DNA of 64,000 bases from Sporosarcina globispora (GTDB lineage: Bacteria; Bacillota; Bacilli; Bacillales; Cytobacillaceae), in contig NZ_LGUF01000007.1 in the NCBI RefSeq assembly GCF_001274725.1, positions 3,446,327-3,510,326 on the forward strand, written 5' to 3'. The notes under the pieces were generated by a model. The model saw only the letters and a program-made list of their open reading frames with translations. It was not told the DNA's origin and ran no database searches. Position 1 is the first letter of the stretch; every line of letters starts with the position of its first letter. The position numbers and the translations under genes are program-made. Positions 24,026-34,218 of this stretch are shown here, one piece after another.

Positions 24026-24336
24026 GCTGGATGTATCTAATTCTTGCAGGAATTTTTGAAATGATAGGTGTCACCATGATTAACAGCTGGCACAAAAAAC
24101 GAAATTGGCAATCTTTATTCCTGCTATTTGCCGGTTTTGGGGCCAGCTTTTTGTTTCTTGCGCTGGCTATGAAGGAACTGCCGATGGGCACAGCTTATGC
24201 CGTCTGGACTGGAATTGGTGCCGCAGGGGGAGCAATCCTTGGCATGATACTGTACGGAGAGCCTAAAGATGCCAAACGAATTTTCTTTATTGCAATGGTA
24301 TTAAGTGCAGCAATTGGACTTAAACTCGTATCTTAA
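24022..24336 (+). CDS. ykkD: guanidinium exporter subunit, SMR family
   Basis: A 104-residue four-TM partner of the preceding protein: [15 protein letters not shown] carries the conserved Glu, and [21 protein letters not shown] plus YGEP follow. The ATGA overlap indicates coupled translation. Same role and regulation as its neighbour. Confidence 0.93.
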   Translation: MSWMYLILAGIFEMIGVTMINSWHKKRNWQSLFLLFAGFGASFLFLALAMKELPMGTAYAVWTGIGAAGGAILGMILYGEPKDAKRIFFIAMVLSAAIGLKLVS

Positions 24337-24375
24337 ATATATAATGGAATTAAAAATAGGATAGGCAGGTAGGAA

Positions 24376-25443
24376 ATGAAAAAACAAACGATCGTTTTTA
24401 CTGGAGGCGGCTCTGCCGGGCATGTGACTCCGAATATTGCCATAATAAATGAACTTTCTCGAAACGAATGGGATATTCACTATATCGGTTCGAAAAAAGG
24501 AATCGAGAAAGAATTGATTTCTGAAATAAATATACCTTATTACGGAATTAGCAGCGGAAAACTCCGCCGCTACATGGATAAAGAAAATGCAAAAGATCTT
24601 TTTCGTGTATTAAAAGGGATTATCGAAGCTCGAAAGCTGCTCAAAAGGCTGAAGCCAAAGCTTATATTTTCAAAAGGCGGGTTCGTATCGGTGCCTGTTA
24701 TTATCGCGGCAAGCTCCTTAAAAATACCGATATATATACATGAAAGCGATCTGACTCCAGGACTTGCAAACAAAATTTCGCAGCGGTTTGCTGATAGGAT
24801 ATTTACTTCATTCGACGAGGCAGCAGCACATTTTCCTGCAGGCAAAACTGTAGCAATTGGGTCTCCGATTAGGAGAGAAATCTTCTCAGGTGATAAGGAA
24901 AGAGGAAAGGCGTTTCTTGGATTTACGGATGAAAAACCAATTTTGACCGTAATGGGAGGCAGTCTGGGTTCAAAAAAAATTAATGAAACTATTAGGGACT
25001 CCCTTCAGGACCTTACTTCTATATACCAAATTGTTCATCTATGCGGCAAAGGGCAGGAAGATGAGAGTCTCATGAATATAAGAGGCTACAGACAATTTGA
25101 ATATATCAGCAATGAGCTTGCTGATATCCTTGCTGCCACAGATACTGTCGTCACCAGGGGAGGATCCAATGCCATATTTGAATTCCTGGCATTGAAAATC
25201 CCAATGCTCATCATCCCGCTAACCAAAAAACAAAGCAGGGGAGACCAAATACTAAATGCAGAATCTTTCTATAAAAAAGGATTCTCGCTTACATTGGAAG
25301 AAGAGACCCTAACAAGAGGCAGCCTGTTTGAATCCTTGGATAAACTTGAGAAAAGAAGGAGTCAAATCATCAATAACATGCAATCCTCCCTAATGAGCGA
25401 TGCGCTTTCCGTCCTGATTAAAGAAATTCACAAACACCGATAA
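24376..25443 (+). CDS. murG: MurG-type UDP-GlcNAc transferase, paralogue outside the dcw cluster
   Basis: A 355-residue GT28 glycosyltransferase that converts lipid I to lipid II. N-terminal G loop FTGGGSAGHVTPN, second block FSKGGFVSVPVIIAA, IHESDLTPGLANK, and the C-terminal UDP-binding VMGGSLGSKKINE, ATDTVVTRGGSNAIFEF and LTKKQSRGDQILNA all match MurG, with the usual length. The neighbours are SMR exporters and a P-loop relic rather than murD/ftsW/murB. The B. cereus group is known to have a second MurG, so this is probably such a paralogue. It starts at ATG 24376 behind TAGGCAGGTAGGAA. Confidence 0.9.
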   Translation: MKKQTIVFTGGGSAGHVTPNIAIINELSRNEWDIHYIGSKKGIEKELISEINIPYYGISSGKLRRYMDKENAKDLFRVLKGIIEARKLLKRLKPKLIFSKGGFVSVPVIIAASSLKIPIYIHESDLTPGLANKISQRFADRIFTSFDEAAAHFPAGKTVAIGSPIRREIFSGDKERGKAFLGFTDEKPILTVMGGSLGSKKINETIRDSLQDLTSIYQIVHLCGKGQEDESLMNIRGYRQFEYISNELADILAATDTVVTRGGSNAIFEFLALKIPMLIIPLTKKQSRGDQILNAESFYKKGFSLTLEEETLTRGSLFESLDKLEKRRSQIINNMQSSLMSDALSVLIKEIHKHR

Positions 25444-25551
25444 TAATACTATTCCGCACTTAATTTGTCTATAAACTGGAAAATGCTGTTTGTTTTTCTT
25501 TTTATGCATTACAATAGAATGAGAATTTCTTAACTTTATGAAGGTGATCCA

Positions 25552-25876
25552 ATGGATACAAAATTAATTTTAATCGAGGGTATGCCTGGTTCGGGCAAAT
25601 CCACTACCGCAAGATTGGTACATGAAGTTTTATGGCAAAAGGGCATCGAAGCAGAAGTATACTTCGAAGGTGACCTTAATCACCCGACAGATTTTGAGAG
25701 TGTTGCCTATTTTAAGAATGATGAGTGGCATCGTTTCCTTGAAGAATTTAGTATATTAAGAGACGAAATTACCGAAAAAGGCTGCCCAGAAGATATATAT
25801 TGATAAACCATACATAGGAAAAGGGCTAAGGCATTGGCTTAAACGTTCGGAAAATAAAAGGGAATCACTGAAATAA
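25552..25876 (+). pseudogene. truncated P-loop kinase-like gene joined to a GNAT-like tail
   Basis: The start is good (GAAGGTGATCCA then ATG) and the protein begins LILIEGMPGSGKSTTARLVHE, a Walker A of the thymidylate-kinase-like Bacillus family (usually well over 200 residues), with the family block EGDLNHPTDFESVAYF. It stops at residue 83 (TGA at 25801). Shifting frame near 25790, the sequence continues IYIDKPYIGKGLRHWL to a stop at 25874-25876; that string resembles an acetyl-CoA-binding motif of GNAT acetyltransferases. The best reading is a deletion that joined the front of one gene to the tail of another. A functional short protein cannot be excluded. Confidence 0.65.
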
Positions 25877-25883
25877 GAGAAAT

Positions 25884-25913
25884 AAAAACACACAGCCAGA
25901 CTGTGTGTTTTTA
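25884..25913. terminator. bidirectional terminator
   Basis: A perfect 11-bp stem AAAACACACAG/CTGTGTGTTTT. It serves the convergent AI-2E transporter gene. Confidence 0.9.
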
Positions 25914-25916
25914 ACA

Positions 25917-26936
25917 TTACTGTAATTTTGGCGGATTACTTTTGACTTCAAGTACATCAAGCAGAAACACAAATACTGGTATTCCGACAATTAATCCCCA
26001 AACACCGAAGAAATGTTCAGAGAAAATCAGAACGATGAACGTATAAAATACCGGCAAATCCGTTTTGGAAGACATAAGCTTCGGATTTAAAATATAAGCT
26101 TCTATAGCATGGATGACCATAATAAGCAGGAGTATATAAAACACTTGAATAAATCCGCCGAGAGAATAGGCGATTGTACATAATGGAACAAGGGAAATAA
26201 TGACTCCTGCCACTGGGATTAGACCAAGAAGGAAAATAAGAATCGATAAGCCCATCAGATGAGGGAAGCCCATGATCCAGAGTGCTAGTGTAGTCAGGAT
26301 ACAATTGACTGTAGCAATGACAAATTGCGCCTCAATAACCTTTCCGAATGTTTGCACGAATTTACTTCCGAAATACTCAATCTCATTATAAAAGGCAGCA
26401 ATTTTGCTGTATTTAAATTTTAATGTAAACTCGAGAAGTTTAGGTTTTTCAAGCAGAAAAAACAAACTAAGTATAAGGGACAGCAATACCTGAATGGCAA
26501 TATGGCTAATATCGGAAAAATATTGAAGCAGGAAGGTAAAGCCCTGTTCAAGATATTTCGTAATTTCATTTGTTTCGAGCATTTGCACAATATATGTGAT
26601 GACAATATTGTCATGCTTTTGGGTGTAAAAGCTTTCAACCTGTTTAAACAGCTGTGAACTTTCAGATACAATTAAAGGAAGATACTTGATTATCCCGATA
26701 GAAAGCAAGCCGATAATTCCTATATAAAGGGTTATGACCGTCAGTTTTCTATTCAGTTTAAATCTCGATAGGACAAGCTTCACGAGCCTATCCATCAAGA
26801 ATGAAAAAATAAATGTTATCAGAATTAAATTAATCATGCTCCTCAGCAGGTAAAGAGCCAGGACAATAATTCCAAAAATAACGAATCGCTTTATGCCATT
26901 ATTACTAAAAAATGATTTAATCGTTTCCAATTTCAT
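25917..26936 (-). CDS. AI-2E family (PerM-like) transporter
   Basis: A 339-residue membrane protein with about eight segments. Family blocks: LYLLRSMINLILITFIFSFL, a soluble loop at about 70-140, QFVIATVNCILTTLALWIMGFP, LIFLLGLIPVAGVIISLVP, and ILNPKLMSSKTDLPVF near 285. B. subtilis YdbI and YhcS-like proteins belong here; some members are Na/H antiporters and the AI-2 link is not proven for most. Substrate unknown. RBS AGGAATGAAATTGG is weak; start ATG 26936. Confidence 0.9.
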   Translation of the reverse strand: MKLETIKSFFSNNGIKRFVIFGIIVLALYLLRSMINLILITFIFSFLMDRLVKLVLSRFKLNRKLTVITLYIGIIGLLSIGIIKYLPLIVSESSQLFKQVESFYTQKHDNIVITYIVQMLETNEITKYLEQGFTFLLQYFSDISHIAIQVLLSLILSLFFLLEKPKLLEFTLKFKYSKIAAFYNEIEYFGSKFVQTFGKVIEAQFVIATVNCILTTLALWIMGFPHLMGLSILIFLLGLIPVAGVIISLVPLCTIAYSLGGFIQVFYILLLIMVIHAIEAYILNPKLMSSKTDLPVFYTFIVLIFSEHFFGVWGLIVGIPVFVFLLDVLEVKSNPPKLQ

Positions 26937-26972
26937 TCCTCCACACTTTTTTTAAGTTTCTTCAAAATTTCA

Positions 26973-27284
26973 TTAAATGCGGAGATAATTACTTTGAAAC
27001 ATATATGGAGTCATGTATTCATTACTTCTGTGAAATGTACGGGAATTTTGCGCCCGAAAATTGGTCCGGTGTTTTTTATAATAGGTTATCTTCGCCGATA
27101 TTTTTACTGCCGCTGCTAATGTGCTGCTTATTGCAAGGCTTTTTAGGGCGGGTGAATCGATAACAATGGCATCTCCCAGCAGATGTTCATTGAAATCAAT
27201 GGGCTCCTGGCTTTGCTGTACAGTTGAAGACAAACCGGATAAAAGCAGGAAAATGCTGAAAAATATGTGAGCCACCTTGTTCAT
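26973..27284 (-). CDS. small exported basic protein, unknown
   Basis: A 103-residue protein with a signal peptide (HIFFSIFLLLSGLSS), an acidic middle and a basic aromatic C-terminus (KITYYKKHRTNFRAQNSR). The ATG at 27284 overlaps its own ribosome site; a GTG three codons later has GAGGATG at good distance and may be the true start. It lies 36 bases upstream of the AI-2E gene on the same strand, so the two may be co-transcribed. No family recognised. Confidence 0.55.
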   Translation of the reverse strand: MNKVAHIFFSIFLLLSGLSSTVQQSQEPIDFNEHLLGDAIVIDSPALKSLAISSTLAAAVKISAKITYYKKHRTNFRAQNSRTFHRSNEYMTPYMFQSNYLRI

Positions 27285-27391
27285 CCTCTTATTATCATTA
27301 TATTTATTATTTTATATTACTTTTACATTAAATTATATATCTATTTACAATCGAAATCGAAGAATTCATTTCTGAGAAAGGATGATGATAG

Positions 27392-28237
27392 TTGGATAGG
27401 AAATATGCTGTCATTACAGGTTGTTCCAGCGGGTTTGGAACCTTAATGGCCATCGAACTGGCTAAAAACGCTTTTCATGTATATGCAACCATGAGAAACA
27501 CGAATAAAAGCACATTTTTAATAGATAAAGCTAAAAGAGAGGGAGTACATGCTCAGATATCCATTCACGAATTGGATATCACCTCATCCGATTCCATTGA
27601 AACCTTTAAAAACCTGCTTCGTCAGTTGCCTTCGGTTGATGTTTTAATCAATAATGCAGGCTACGCAGGGGCAGGGTTTGCGGAAGAAATACCGCTTGAT
27701 GAGTATAGAGATCAATTTGAGACAAATGTTTTTGGAACAATAGCACTTTCACAGGCGGTTCTGCCATATATGCGGAAACAAAGATCGGGAACCATTATAA
27801 ATATCAGTTCCATCAGCGGAAGAATAGGATTTCCAGGTTTATCGCCATATGCCGCATCAAAATTTGCTATTGAAGGCTGGAGTGAATCACTAAGGCTTGA
27901 AATGAAACCGTTTGGAGTTAATGTGGTGATCATCGAGCCTGGATCTTTCAGGACAGGCATTTGGACAACAGGAAAAAGGATAGCGGAACCCTCTTTGAAA
28001 AAAGACTCGCCTTATTATCCATATATGACCAAAATTCAGAAGTACCTTGAACAAAGTGAGCCGTTTTATGAAGATCCAATAATCGTTGCGAAAAAAGCAG
28101 TGAGCATTCTCAAGGATAAAGATCCTTCACTTAGATACCCGGCAGGAAAGGGGGTCCGCACAAGAATTCGCCTGAAAAACCTCATGAACTGGAAAAGCTG
28201 GGAAAAAATCATTTTAAAAACTTTATACAAGATTTAA
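27392..28237 (+). CDS. short-chain dehydrogenase/reductase
   Basis: A 281-residue classical SDR. Cofactor motif TGCSSGFG (TGxxxGxG), NNAGYAGAG, catalytic Ser in NISSISGR, and Y-x3-K as YAASK at about 153-157. The C-terminal extension beyond the core suits the YusZ-like group of B. subtilis; the substrate is not predictable. It starts at TTG 27392 behind AAAGGATGATGATAG. Confidence 0.92.
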   Translation: MDRKYAVITGCSSGFGTLMAIELAKNAFHVYATMRNTNKSTFLIDKAKREGVHAQISIHELDITSSDSIETFKNLLRQLPSVDVLINNAGYAGAGFAEEIPLDEYRDQFETNVFGTIALSQAVLPYMRKQRSGTIINISSISGRIGFPGLSPYAASKFAIEGWSESLRLEMKPFGVNVVIIEPGSFRTGIWTTGKRIAEPSLKKDSPYYPYMTKIQKYLEQSEPFYEDPIIVAKKAVSILKDKDPSLRYPAGKGVRTRIRLKNLMNWKSWEKIILKTLYKI

Positions 28238-28304
28238 TTAATCTAAAATAAAAATAACAATGCTCAAACCCAAAACTTCTTTGGTTTAACCATGCAGGAC
28301 CTCC

Positions 28305-28331
28305 TTATTCGTTTTCTTTTATAACGAATAA
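28305..28331. repeat. inverted repeat downstream of the SDR gene
   Basis: TTATTCGTT (28305-28313) and AACGAATAA (28323-28331), flanked by CC and AAGG that extend the pairing. It may act as a weak terminator; no long T run follows. A second short hairpin (AAACC-AAA/TTT-GGTTT) lies at 28266-28287. Nothing else is seen between 28238 and 28456. Confidence 0.4.
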
Positions 28332-28456
28332 AAGGATAAAAAGTTTCAAAATTTTCCTTTTTTTCTTCTTTTTTCTTAAGTCCCCAATCTCTGATTAATT
28401 TTCAGTTATCTAGAGAAAATAAGAAAACTAATCTTTGCTCATCTGGGGGAGATGGA

Positions 28457-29599
28457 ATGAAAAAGGGAATGAAAAAATCTTTAATCACGCTGTTATTATT
28501 CATAGCCCTGCTGATTGTCTGGAACCAGACCGAAGCGAAGGTATCCGGACCGCAAACCATCCATCTGCGCCTGATGGAAACAACAGATTTGCATGGCAAT
28601 ATGATTGGCTTTGATTACGAAGATCGGAAGAAAACAGTGGAGTTTGGGCTTTCCAGAACGGCAAGCTTGATTAAACAGGCAAGAAATGAATCTCAAAATT
28701 CCCTTCTTTTTGATAATGGAGATATTCTTGAAGGCAATGGATTGGATGAGTATGCCTATAGAAGCCATCCGCTTGACATGGCAAATATACATCCTGTTTT
28801 TAAGGCAATGAATACATTGCTATATGATGCTGCAACAGTAGGAAACCACGAATTTAATTACGGTATCGATTTTATGGAAGCAAGCCTCAGCGGAGCTAAT
28901 TTCCCTTATGTCAATGCCAATATATATGTTGAAGACAGAAATCAGCTGGATGAGGATGACCTGAATTATTTTAATCCTTACACCATCCTTGAAAAAGAAG
29001 TGACTGATACATCCGGGCAGAAGCATAAGCTTAATGTAGGGGTCATTGGCTTCATCACTCCAATTGTTGCTGAATGGAATAAAGAGTACTTTCGCGGAAA
29101 CCTTAAAGTGAAAAATATCAAAGAAACAGCTGAACATTTTATTCCAATTATGAAAAGCAAAGGGGCAGATATCATTGTCGCCCTTGCTCATACGGGTCTT
29201 CAATCCGATAAAGGGCTAGATGAAAAAAAAGGAAATTCCGTTCATGCACTCAGCAAAGTAAAAGGAATTGATGCTATCCTATTCGGCCACAGCCATTCAG
29301 TTTTTCCTGTCAAAGATGAATTGCAAAAGCTGCCGGGAATCGATTTGAAGACAGGAACCATTAATGGAACAGCTGCTGTCCAAGCTGGATACTGGGGCAA
29401 TCATCTGGGTCTCATCGACTTAAAAATCATATATCAGGATGGAGAATGGAAAGTCAAAAGCAGCCTGTCATCCATCAGGCCTGTTTACCGGACATTAAAT
29501 AAAAAAAGCAGGGAAGTCATCCCGGCAGACCCTTTAATGGAACAAATTATGAAAAAAGATCATAATGATGCTCTGGATTATTTAAAAAATAAGAAATAG
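28457..29599 (+). CDS. secreted metallophosphoesterase (5'-nucleotidase/CpdB N-terminal domain only)
   Basis: A 380-residue exported protein with signal segment SLITLLLFIALLIVWNQ. The calcineurin-like domain shows the metal and catalytic blocks LMETTDLHGNM, FDNGDILEGNG, ATVGNHEFNYG, VALAHTGL and FGHSHSVFP. This is the phosphoesterase half of 2',3'-cyclic-nucleotide phosphodiesterase/3'-nucleotidases. The usual C-terminal 5'-nucleotidase (substrate-specificity) domain is missing: the protein ends at DALDYLKNKK, followed by a strong terminator, so there is no room for it. Either a natural short form or an old truncation. Start ATG behind GGGGGAGATGGA. Confidence 0.87.
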   Translation: MKKGMKKSLITLLLFIALLIVWNQTEAKVSGPQTIHLRLMETTDLHGNMIGFDYEDRKKTVEFGLSRTASLIKQARNESQNSLLFDNGDILEGNGLDEYAYRSHPLDMANIHPVFKAMNTLLYDAATVGNHEFNYGIDFMEASLSGANFPYVNANIYVEDRNQLDEDDLNYFNPYTILEKEVTDTSGQKHKLNVGVIGFITPIVAEWNKEYFRGNLKVKNIKETAEHFIPIMKSKGADIIVALAHTGLQSDKGLDEKKGNSVHALSKVKGIDAILFGHSHSVFPVKDELQKLPGIDLKTGTINGTAAVQAGYWGNHLGLIDLKIIYQDGEWKVKSSLSSIRPVYRTLNKKSREVIPADPLMEQIMKKDHNDALDYLKNKK

Positions 29600-29624
29600 G
29601 CGCCCAATGGACGCCTATTTCTTA
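29594..29624. terminator. bidirectional terminator
   Basis: AAATAGGCG/CGCCTATTT stem followed by CTTATAAAA. It overlaps both convergent gene ends. Confidence 0.85.
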
Positions 29625-30413
29625 TAAAATCGATAACTCTTCATTTTTCAAATCAGTGATGAACATATGGCCTGGTGCATGTGTAATCATAATCTCCGGT
29701 TTCACATGCATCGCAACGGCCTGCGGGGTTACCCCGCAGGCCCAGAAGACTGGTACCTCTCCATCGTTAATGGTGACTGCGTCGCCAAAATCAGGCTGAA
29801 GGATATCACTAATGCCGATTGCTTCAGGATTTCCAATATGGACGGGGGCACCATGAACAGAAGGGAAGCGGCTTGTCACCTGTACAGCTCGAATGGCTTC
29901 CTTTTCTGTCATCGGTCGCATACTCACAACCATTGGTCCTTCAAACCGGCCAACCTTGGCACAATCAATATTGGTTTTATACATCGGTACATTCCTGTTT
30001 TCCTCAATATGCCGGATAGGTATATTGTTTTTAAGCAATGCTTCTTCAAACGTAAAACTGCATCCGATTAGAAATGCTACCATATCATCATTCCAATAAG
30101 ACTTGATGTCTGAAAGTTCCTCAGCCAGCTCTCCGTTTTTATATACCCTGTATTTTGGCAAGTCGGTTCTGATATCAGCATTGGGAGCTGACAGCATCGG
30201 TACAGGAGAACCAGGTTCAGTCACATCAATGATAGGACAGGATTTTGGATTCCTTTGGCTAAAAAGAAGAAACTCAAAAGCCAAATCCTTTGGCAGGATG
30301 GCAAGATTTGCCTGAATGTAGCCATTTGCCATTCCTGCTGTTGGTTTATCCCATGCCTGGCTGCGGATCAATTTGCGCGCTTCATCAGGATTCAGCTGAG
30401 AAGGGTAATGCAT
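29622..30413 (-). CDS. ycsI: YcsI-like DUF1445 putative hydro-lyase
   Basis: A 263-residue DUF1445 protein (D-glutamate cyclase/YcsI group). Blocks: [57 protein letters not shown] and [13 protein letters not shown]. The start is ATG 30413 behind AAAGGGGATTTTCTT; longer in-frame starts lack a site. In B. subtilis ycsI sits with the kipI-kipA-ycsF genes, as here. It is last in the operon, 20 bases after ycsG. Its reaction in oxoproline metabolism is unproven. Confidence 0.9.
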   Translation of the reverse strand: MHYPSQLNPDEARKLIRSQAWDKPTAGMANGYIQANLAILPKDLAFEFLLFSQRNPKSCPIIDVTEPGSPVPMLSAPNADIRTDLPKYRVYKNGELAEELSDIKSYWNDDMVAFLIGCSFTFEEALLKNNIPIRHIEENRNVPMYKTNIDCAKVGRFEGPMVVSMRPMTEKEAIRAVQVTSRFPSVHGAPVHIGNPEAIGISDILQPDFGDAVTINDGEVPVFWACGVTPQAVAMHVKPEIMITHAPGHMFITDLKNEELSIL

Positions 30414-30433
30414 AAGAAAATCCCCTTTCATCA

Positions 30434-31624
30434 TTACTTAAATAGTTCCGGGATGCCATTAATTAATGAGTAAACACCCATGTAAGACATGGCAATAACG
30501 ATGATGATTCCAAATATCGTCATCCAAAGGGGATGCTTATAATCGCCGACTATTTTCGTTTTATAGGCGGCAATCAGCATAACACCCAATGCAATTGGCA
30601 GTATTAAGCCGTTTAATGAACCAACTAAAACTAATATTTTTACAGGTTGTCCAATAAAAACAAAAACAATTGTAGAAATGGCGATAAAACCGACAATTAC
30701 CCATTTATGATATTTCTCGACAGCGGGGCTCAATGTCCGAATGAATGAGACCGATGTATAGGCTGCACCGACAACAGAGGTAATGGCAGCTGCCCACATA
30801 ACTACTCCAAACATCTTATATCCAATATTGCCTGCTGCCAGCTGGAAGACAGAAGCAGGAGGGTTGGATGGATCGAGTGCCAAGCCCTGTGAAACCACAC
30901 CTAGTGCGGCAAGGAACAGGAAGATGCGCATAATGGAAGCGATCCCGATTGCACTGACAGCGCTCTTTGTGACTTCTGGAAGAGCTTCTTTTCCTTTGAC
31001 ACCTGCATCAATTAAGCGGTGGCCTCCAGCAAAAGTGATATAACCCCCTACTGTTCCGCCGACAAGTGTAATAATTGCCAGGATATCAATTTTATCTGGC
31101 ACGAACGTTTTGACAACAGCTTCACCAACAGGAGGCTGTGCCGTAAACATTACGTAAAGTGTTAATCCGATCATGACAAAACCTAAAACCTGTGTGAAGC
31201 GGTCCATTAATTTTCCTGCTTCTTTTACAAGAAAAATCCCGATTGCCAGGATTCCGCTTAAAAGGGCACCCATTTCAGGAGATATGCCGAACATAACATT
31301 TGTACCTAAACCTGCACCAGCTATATTCCCAATATTAAAAGCAAGGCCGCCCATGACAATCAGGGCAGCAAGGAAATGCCCCAGGCCCGGAAGAACATCA
31401 TTGGCAATATCCTGTGCACGCTTTTCAGAAACGGCGATAATTCTCCAGATATTCATCTGTGCACCAATATCAATAATAATAGAAATTAAAATAACAAATC
31501 CAAAACTCGCAAGCAGTTTTTCTGTAAATACTGTGGTTTGTGTCAGGAAGCCTGGTCCAATGGCAGAAGTGGCCATAAGGAATGCGGCACCAAGCAGTAG
31601 ACTGGCATTAGATTGCTTTTTCAT
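30434..31624 (-). CDS. ycsG: NRAMP-like transporter YcsG
   Basis: A 396-residue protein with eleven or so membrane segments, related to NRAMP metal transporters: the start [18 protein letters not shown] is the position of the NRAMP DPGN motif, here GPG without the metal-binding Asp. This fits members that carry other substrates. Linked to the 5-oxoprolinase genes here and in B. subtilis, it is a plausible uptake system for pyroglutamate or a related compound; this is inferred from context. Confidence 0.88.
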   Translation of the reverse strand: MKKQSNASLLLGAAFLMATSAIGPGFLTQTTVFTEKLLASFGFVILISIIIDIGAQMNIWRIIAVSEKRAQDIANDVLPGLGHFLAALIVMGGLAFNIGNIAGAGLGTNVMFGISPEMGALLSGILAIGIFLVKEAGKLMDRFTQVLGFVMIGLTLYVMFTAQPPVGEAVVKTFVPDKIDILAIITLVGGTVGGYITFAGGHRLIDAGVKGKEALPEVTKSAVSAIGIASIMRIFLFLAALGVVSQGLALDPSNPPASVFQLAAGNIGYKMFGVVMWAAAITSVVGAAYTSVSFIRTLSPAVEKYHKWVIVGFIAISTIVFVFIGQPVKILVLVGSLNGLILPIALGVMLIAAYKTKIVGDYKHPLWMTIFGIIIVIAMSYMGVYSLINGIPELFK

Positions 31625-31728
31625 ATTTTTCCCCCAATAATTGTATTTTTTGGTTATAGAGTTTTAATCAAATACTGGAGCATCCATAAAGGACCACCAA
31701 TTTTTCATTATCTCCATGATGTCCAATT

Positions 31729-32499
31729 TTATTTCAAAAACTCGCTGATTTTTGCCACCTGGATTCCCGATTCGTTCAGTGCCTTCGGAATATACTGGGC
31801 AAATTCAAGAGCGCTTTCCCCGTCGCCATGGATACAAATCGTATTGGCCTCAATGGAAACGTCAGTGCCCTGGACAGAAGTTACTTTTCCTTCCTTGACC
31901 ATGCGGATTACCTGGTTAACAGCAGCGGTATGGTCTGTAATAAGGGCATTGCTTTCTCTTCTTGAAGTTAGCGATCCGTCCTCCTGGTAGGTACGGTCTG
32001 AGAACACTTCATTTGCAGAGCGGAGTCCGATTTTCCTGCCGGCTTTAACTAATTCGCTTCCAGCGAGCCCGAAAAGTATCAGTTCAGGATCCACTTTATA
32101 GACAGCTTCGGCAATTGCTTCCGATAATGGTGCGCTTTTTGAGGCCATGTTGAATAATGCTCCGTGCGGTTTGACATGCTGCAGCTTGCCGCCTTCTGAT
32201 TTTACGAACGCATACAAAGCGCCTATTTGATAGACGATTAAGTCATAGGCTTCCTGAGGGCTGATGTTAATATCCCTGCGGCCAAATCCCTGCAGGTCCT
32301 GCAGTCCAGGATGGACACCTAAACCTACATTCTTCTCCAGTGCCATTCTGACTGTCTTTCGCATGGTCGCCGGGTCGCCTGCATGGAACCCGCATGCAAT
32401 ATTGGCAGAGGTAATATGATCAAGAATTTCTTCATCTCGCCCCATCTTGTATGAGCCAAAGCTTTCTCCCATGTCACAATTAATGTCAACGATATGCAT
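31729..32499 (-). CDS. pxpA: 5-oxoprolinase subunit A (LamB/YcsF)
   Basis: A 256-residue YcsF-family protein: [60 protein letters not shown] and [16 protein letters not shown]. With PxpB and PxpC it forms the ATP-dependent bacterial 5-oxoprolinase that opens pyroglutamate to glutamate. It starts 1 base after pxpC. A 104-base gap follows before ycsG. Confidence 0.96.
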   Translation of the reverse strand: MHIVDINCDMGESFGSYKMGRDEEILDHITSANIACGFHAGDPATMRKTVRMALEKNVGLGVHPGLQDLQGFGRRDINISPQEAYDLIVYQIGALYAFVKSEGGKLQHVKPHGALFNMASKSAPLSEAIAEAVYKVDPELILFGLAGSELVKAGRKIGLRSANEVFSDRTYQEDGSLTSRRESNALITDHTAAVNQVIRMVKEGKVTSVQGTDVSIEANTICIHGDGESALEFAQYIPKALNESGIQVAKISEFLK

Positions 32500-32500
32500 C

Positions 32501-33511
32501 TTAATTTCCTCCTCTTGTTTTTAAAGTTATACCTTGCTTTAATTCCTTTAACTTCAGTTCCCTATTAATTAGTAAGCGCTGCGCCTTTTCGTTCGATATT
32601 TCTGCAAAGCTTAAGGCATCTCCAGGTTTGGCCTGTGCCAGAAGGGGAAGATCGACAGCAGCAATTTGTCCAATTTTAGGGTAGCCTCCAGTTGTTTGCC
32701 TGTCAGCCAGCAAAACAATCGGATTGCCATCAGGCGGAACCTGTATGGATCCAAAGTTTACGGCCTCAGAAATTTGTTCGGTGTGTTGGGATAAAGGCAG
32801 GGAAGGGCCTTTCAGCCGGTATCCCATCCTGTCGGATTGCGCAGTCACTTCAAAGGAATGTTTAAAAAGCAGCTCCTGGCTTTCTTGAGAAAATAAATCA
32901 AATTGGCGGCCCCTGGTTATTCTGATAACTGGATCCCCTGCAGTATCCGGAATGAGATCTGATGTAATCCGCCAGTCGTTTTCAGCAAAAATTTTGTCAT
33001 GACCTTGCTGTGCCAAATACTCAGCCATTTTAGATGACAGCATTGAATGTTTGCCTGTTTCCAGCAGATCACCTGACTTTAACGCTCTGCCTTTATATCC
33101 GCCAATGCCTGCGCGCAGATAAGTAGATTTACTGTTCATTACATTCGGAACCGAGAACCCTCCGGCGGCAGCCAAATATGCACGGCATCCCTTTTGACAC
33201 CCGCCGAATTTAAGTTCACTGCCTTTTTTCACAAATACTGAACGCCATGTCCGGACAGGCTGGCCATTAATGGAAGGGGAAAGGTCCCCTCCGCAAATCG
33301 AAATTAATGTATCTTCTTCAAATATTAGGACTGGACCCATCATCGTTATTTCTAAGGCAGGGTCATTTTCTCCATTTCCGGCCAGCAGATTGGCCATTCG
33401 ATGCGAGAATGGATCCATTGACCCGCTGGCAATCACGCCATACTTTTGAAAGCCGGTTCTCCCCAGATCCTGAATGCTTGAAAGGAGGCCAGGCTTTAAA
33501 ACTTTAATCAT
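32501..33511 (-). CDS. pxpC: 5-oxoprolinase subunit C (KipA)
   Basis: A 336-residue protein of the biotin-dependent carboxyltransferase/KipA family: [56 protein letters not shown], and near the end [17 protein letters not shown] chose the ATG at 33511, which overlaps pxpB by 4 bases and has GGAGGAG upstream. In B. subtilis KipA counteracts the sporulation-kinase inhibitor KipI; the pair is now known as the oxoprolinase subunits. Confidence 0.95.
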   Translation of the reverse strand: MIKVLKPGLLSSIQDLGRTGFQKYGVIASGSMDPFSHRMANLLAGNGENDPALEITMMGPVLIFEEDTLISICGGDLSPSINGQPVRTWRSVFVKKGSELKFGGCQKGCRAYLAAAGGFSVPNVMNSKSTYLRAGIGGYKGRALKSGDLLETGKHSMLSSKMAEYLAQQGHDKIFAENDWRITSDLIPDTAGDPVIRITRGRQFDLFSQESQELLFKHSFEVTAQSDRMGYRLKGPSLPLSQHTEQISEAVNFGSIQVPPDGNPIVLLADRQTTGGYPKIGQIAAVDLPLLAQAKPGDALSFAEISNEKAQRLLINRELKLKELKQGITLKTRGGN

Positions 33512-34218
33512 TGTTCCGTCTCCTCCCAATGTTGGTATTCTTCCATGGTGATCGGCTTGAATTTGATTTTGTCTCCTGCTTTCAAGAGGGTAGGAGTTTC
33601 ATCCAAAGGCCTAAACAGTTTTACAGGAGTACGCCCAATCAGCTGCCAGCCGCCTGGGGTCTCGATTGGATAAATACCGGTTTGCATACCGGCAATCCCT
33701 ACCGTGCGTTCGGGAATCTTTAGACGCGGCGTATCCCGTCTTGGTGCTGCAATTCGTTCTGACATTCCGCCAATAAAAGGGAATCCAGGTGCAAATCCAA
33801 TCATATAGACCAGGTAATTCCCTGAAGAATGAATTTTTATTACCTCTTCAGGGGTAATCCCATTATGCTCAGCAACAAAATTGAGATCCGGCCCAAATTC
33901 TCCTCCATAGCATACCGGAATTTCGACAATTCTCGATTCGGATGCTTCAGTTTCTTCTAGCCCTTCAATGAGCGGCCTTATTAGAGAACAAATGTAATCA
34001 TAGGGAAGCTCGCCACCTGATAGCTGATAGGACTCAAAGGGATTATAAAAAATGGTTACCGTTGTGTAAGCGGGTATGTATTCTATCATCCAATCAGGCG
34101 GATATTTCTCGAGAAAAGCTGTTAGTGTTTGAACTTTTTGATGTGCCTCCTGGCTGATTTCAATCCCAAGTTCAATAAGGACAGCATCATCTCCTAAAGG
34201 ATGTAAAGTGTATCTCAT
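33508..34218 (-). CDS. pxpB: 5-oxoprolinase subunit B (KipI)
   Basis: A 236-residue KipI/PxpB protein: LGDDAVLIELG, PAYTTVTIFYNP, IPVCYGGEFGPDL, YMIGFAPGFPFIGGM, RLKIPERTVGIAGMQTGIYP and TPGGWQLIGRTP. First gene of the pxpB-pxpC-pxpA-ycsG-ycsI unit. No kipR regulator gene accompanies it. Its 5' region (34219-34553) is very AT-rich with a small dyad near 34264-34280; I found no clear TnrA site. Confidence 0.95.
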   Translation of the reverse strand: MRYTLHPLGDDAVLIELGIEISQEAHQKVQTLTAFLEKYPPDWMIEYIPAYTTVTIFYNPFESYQLSGGELPYDYICSLIRPLIEGLEETEASESRIVEIPVCYGGEFGPDLNFVAEHNGITPEEVIKIHSSGNYLVYMIGFAPGFPFIGGMSERIAAPRRDTPRLKIPERTVGIAGMQTGIYPIETPGGWQLIGRTPVKLFRPLDETPTLLKAGDKIKFKPITMEEYQHWEETEQ

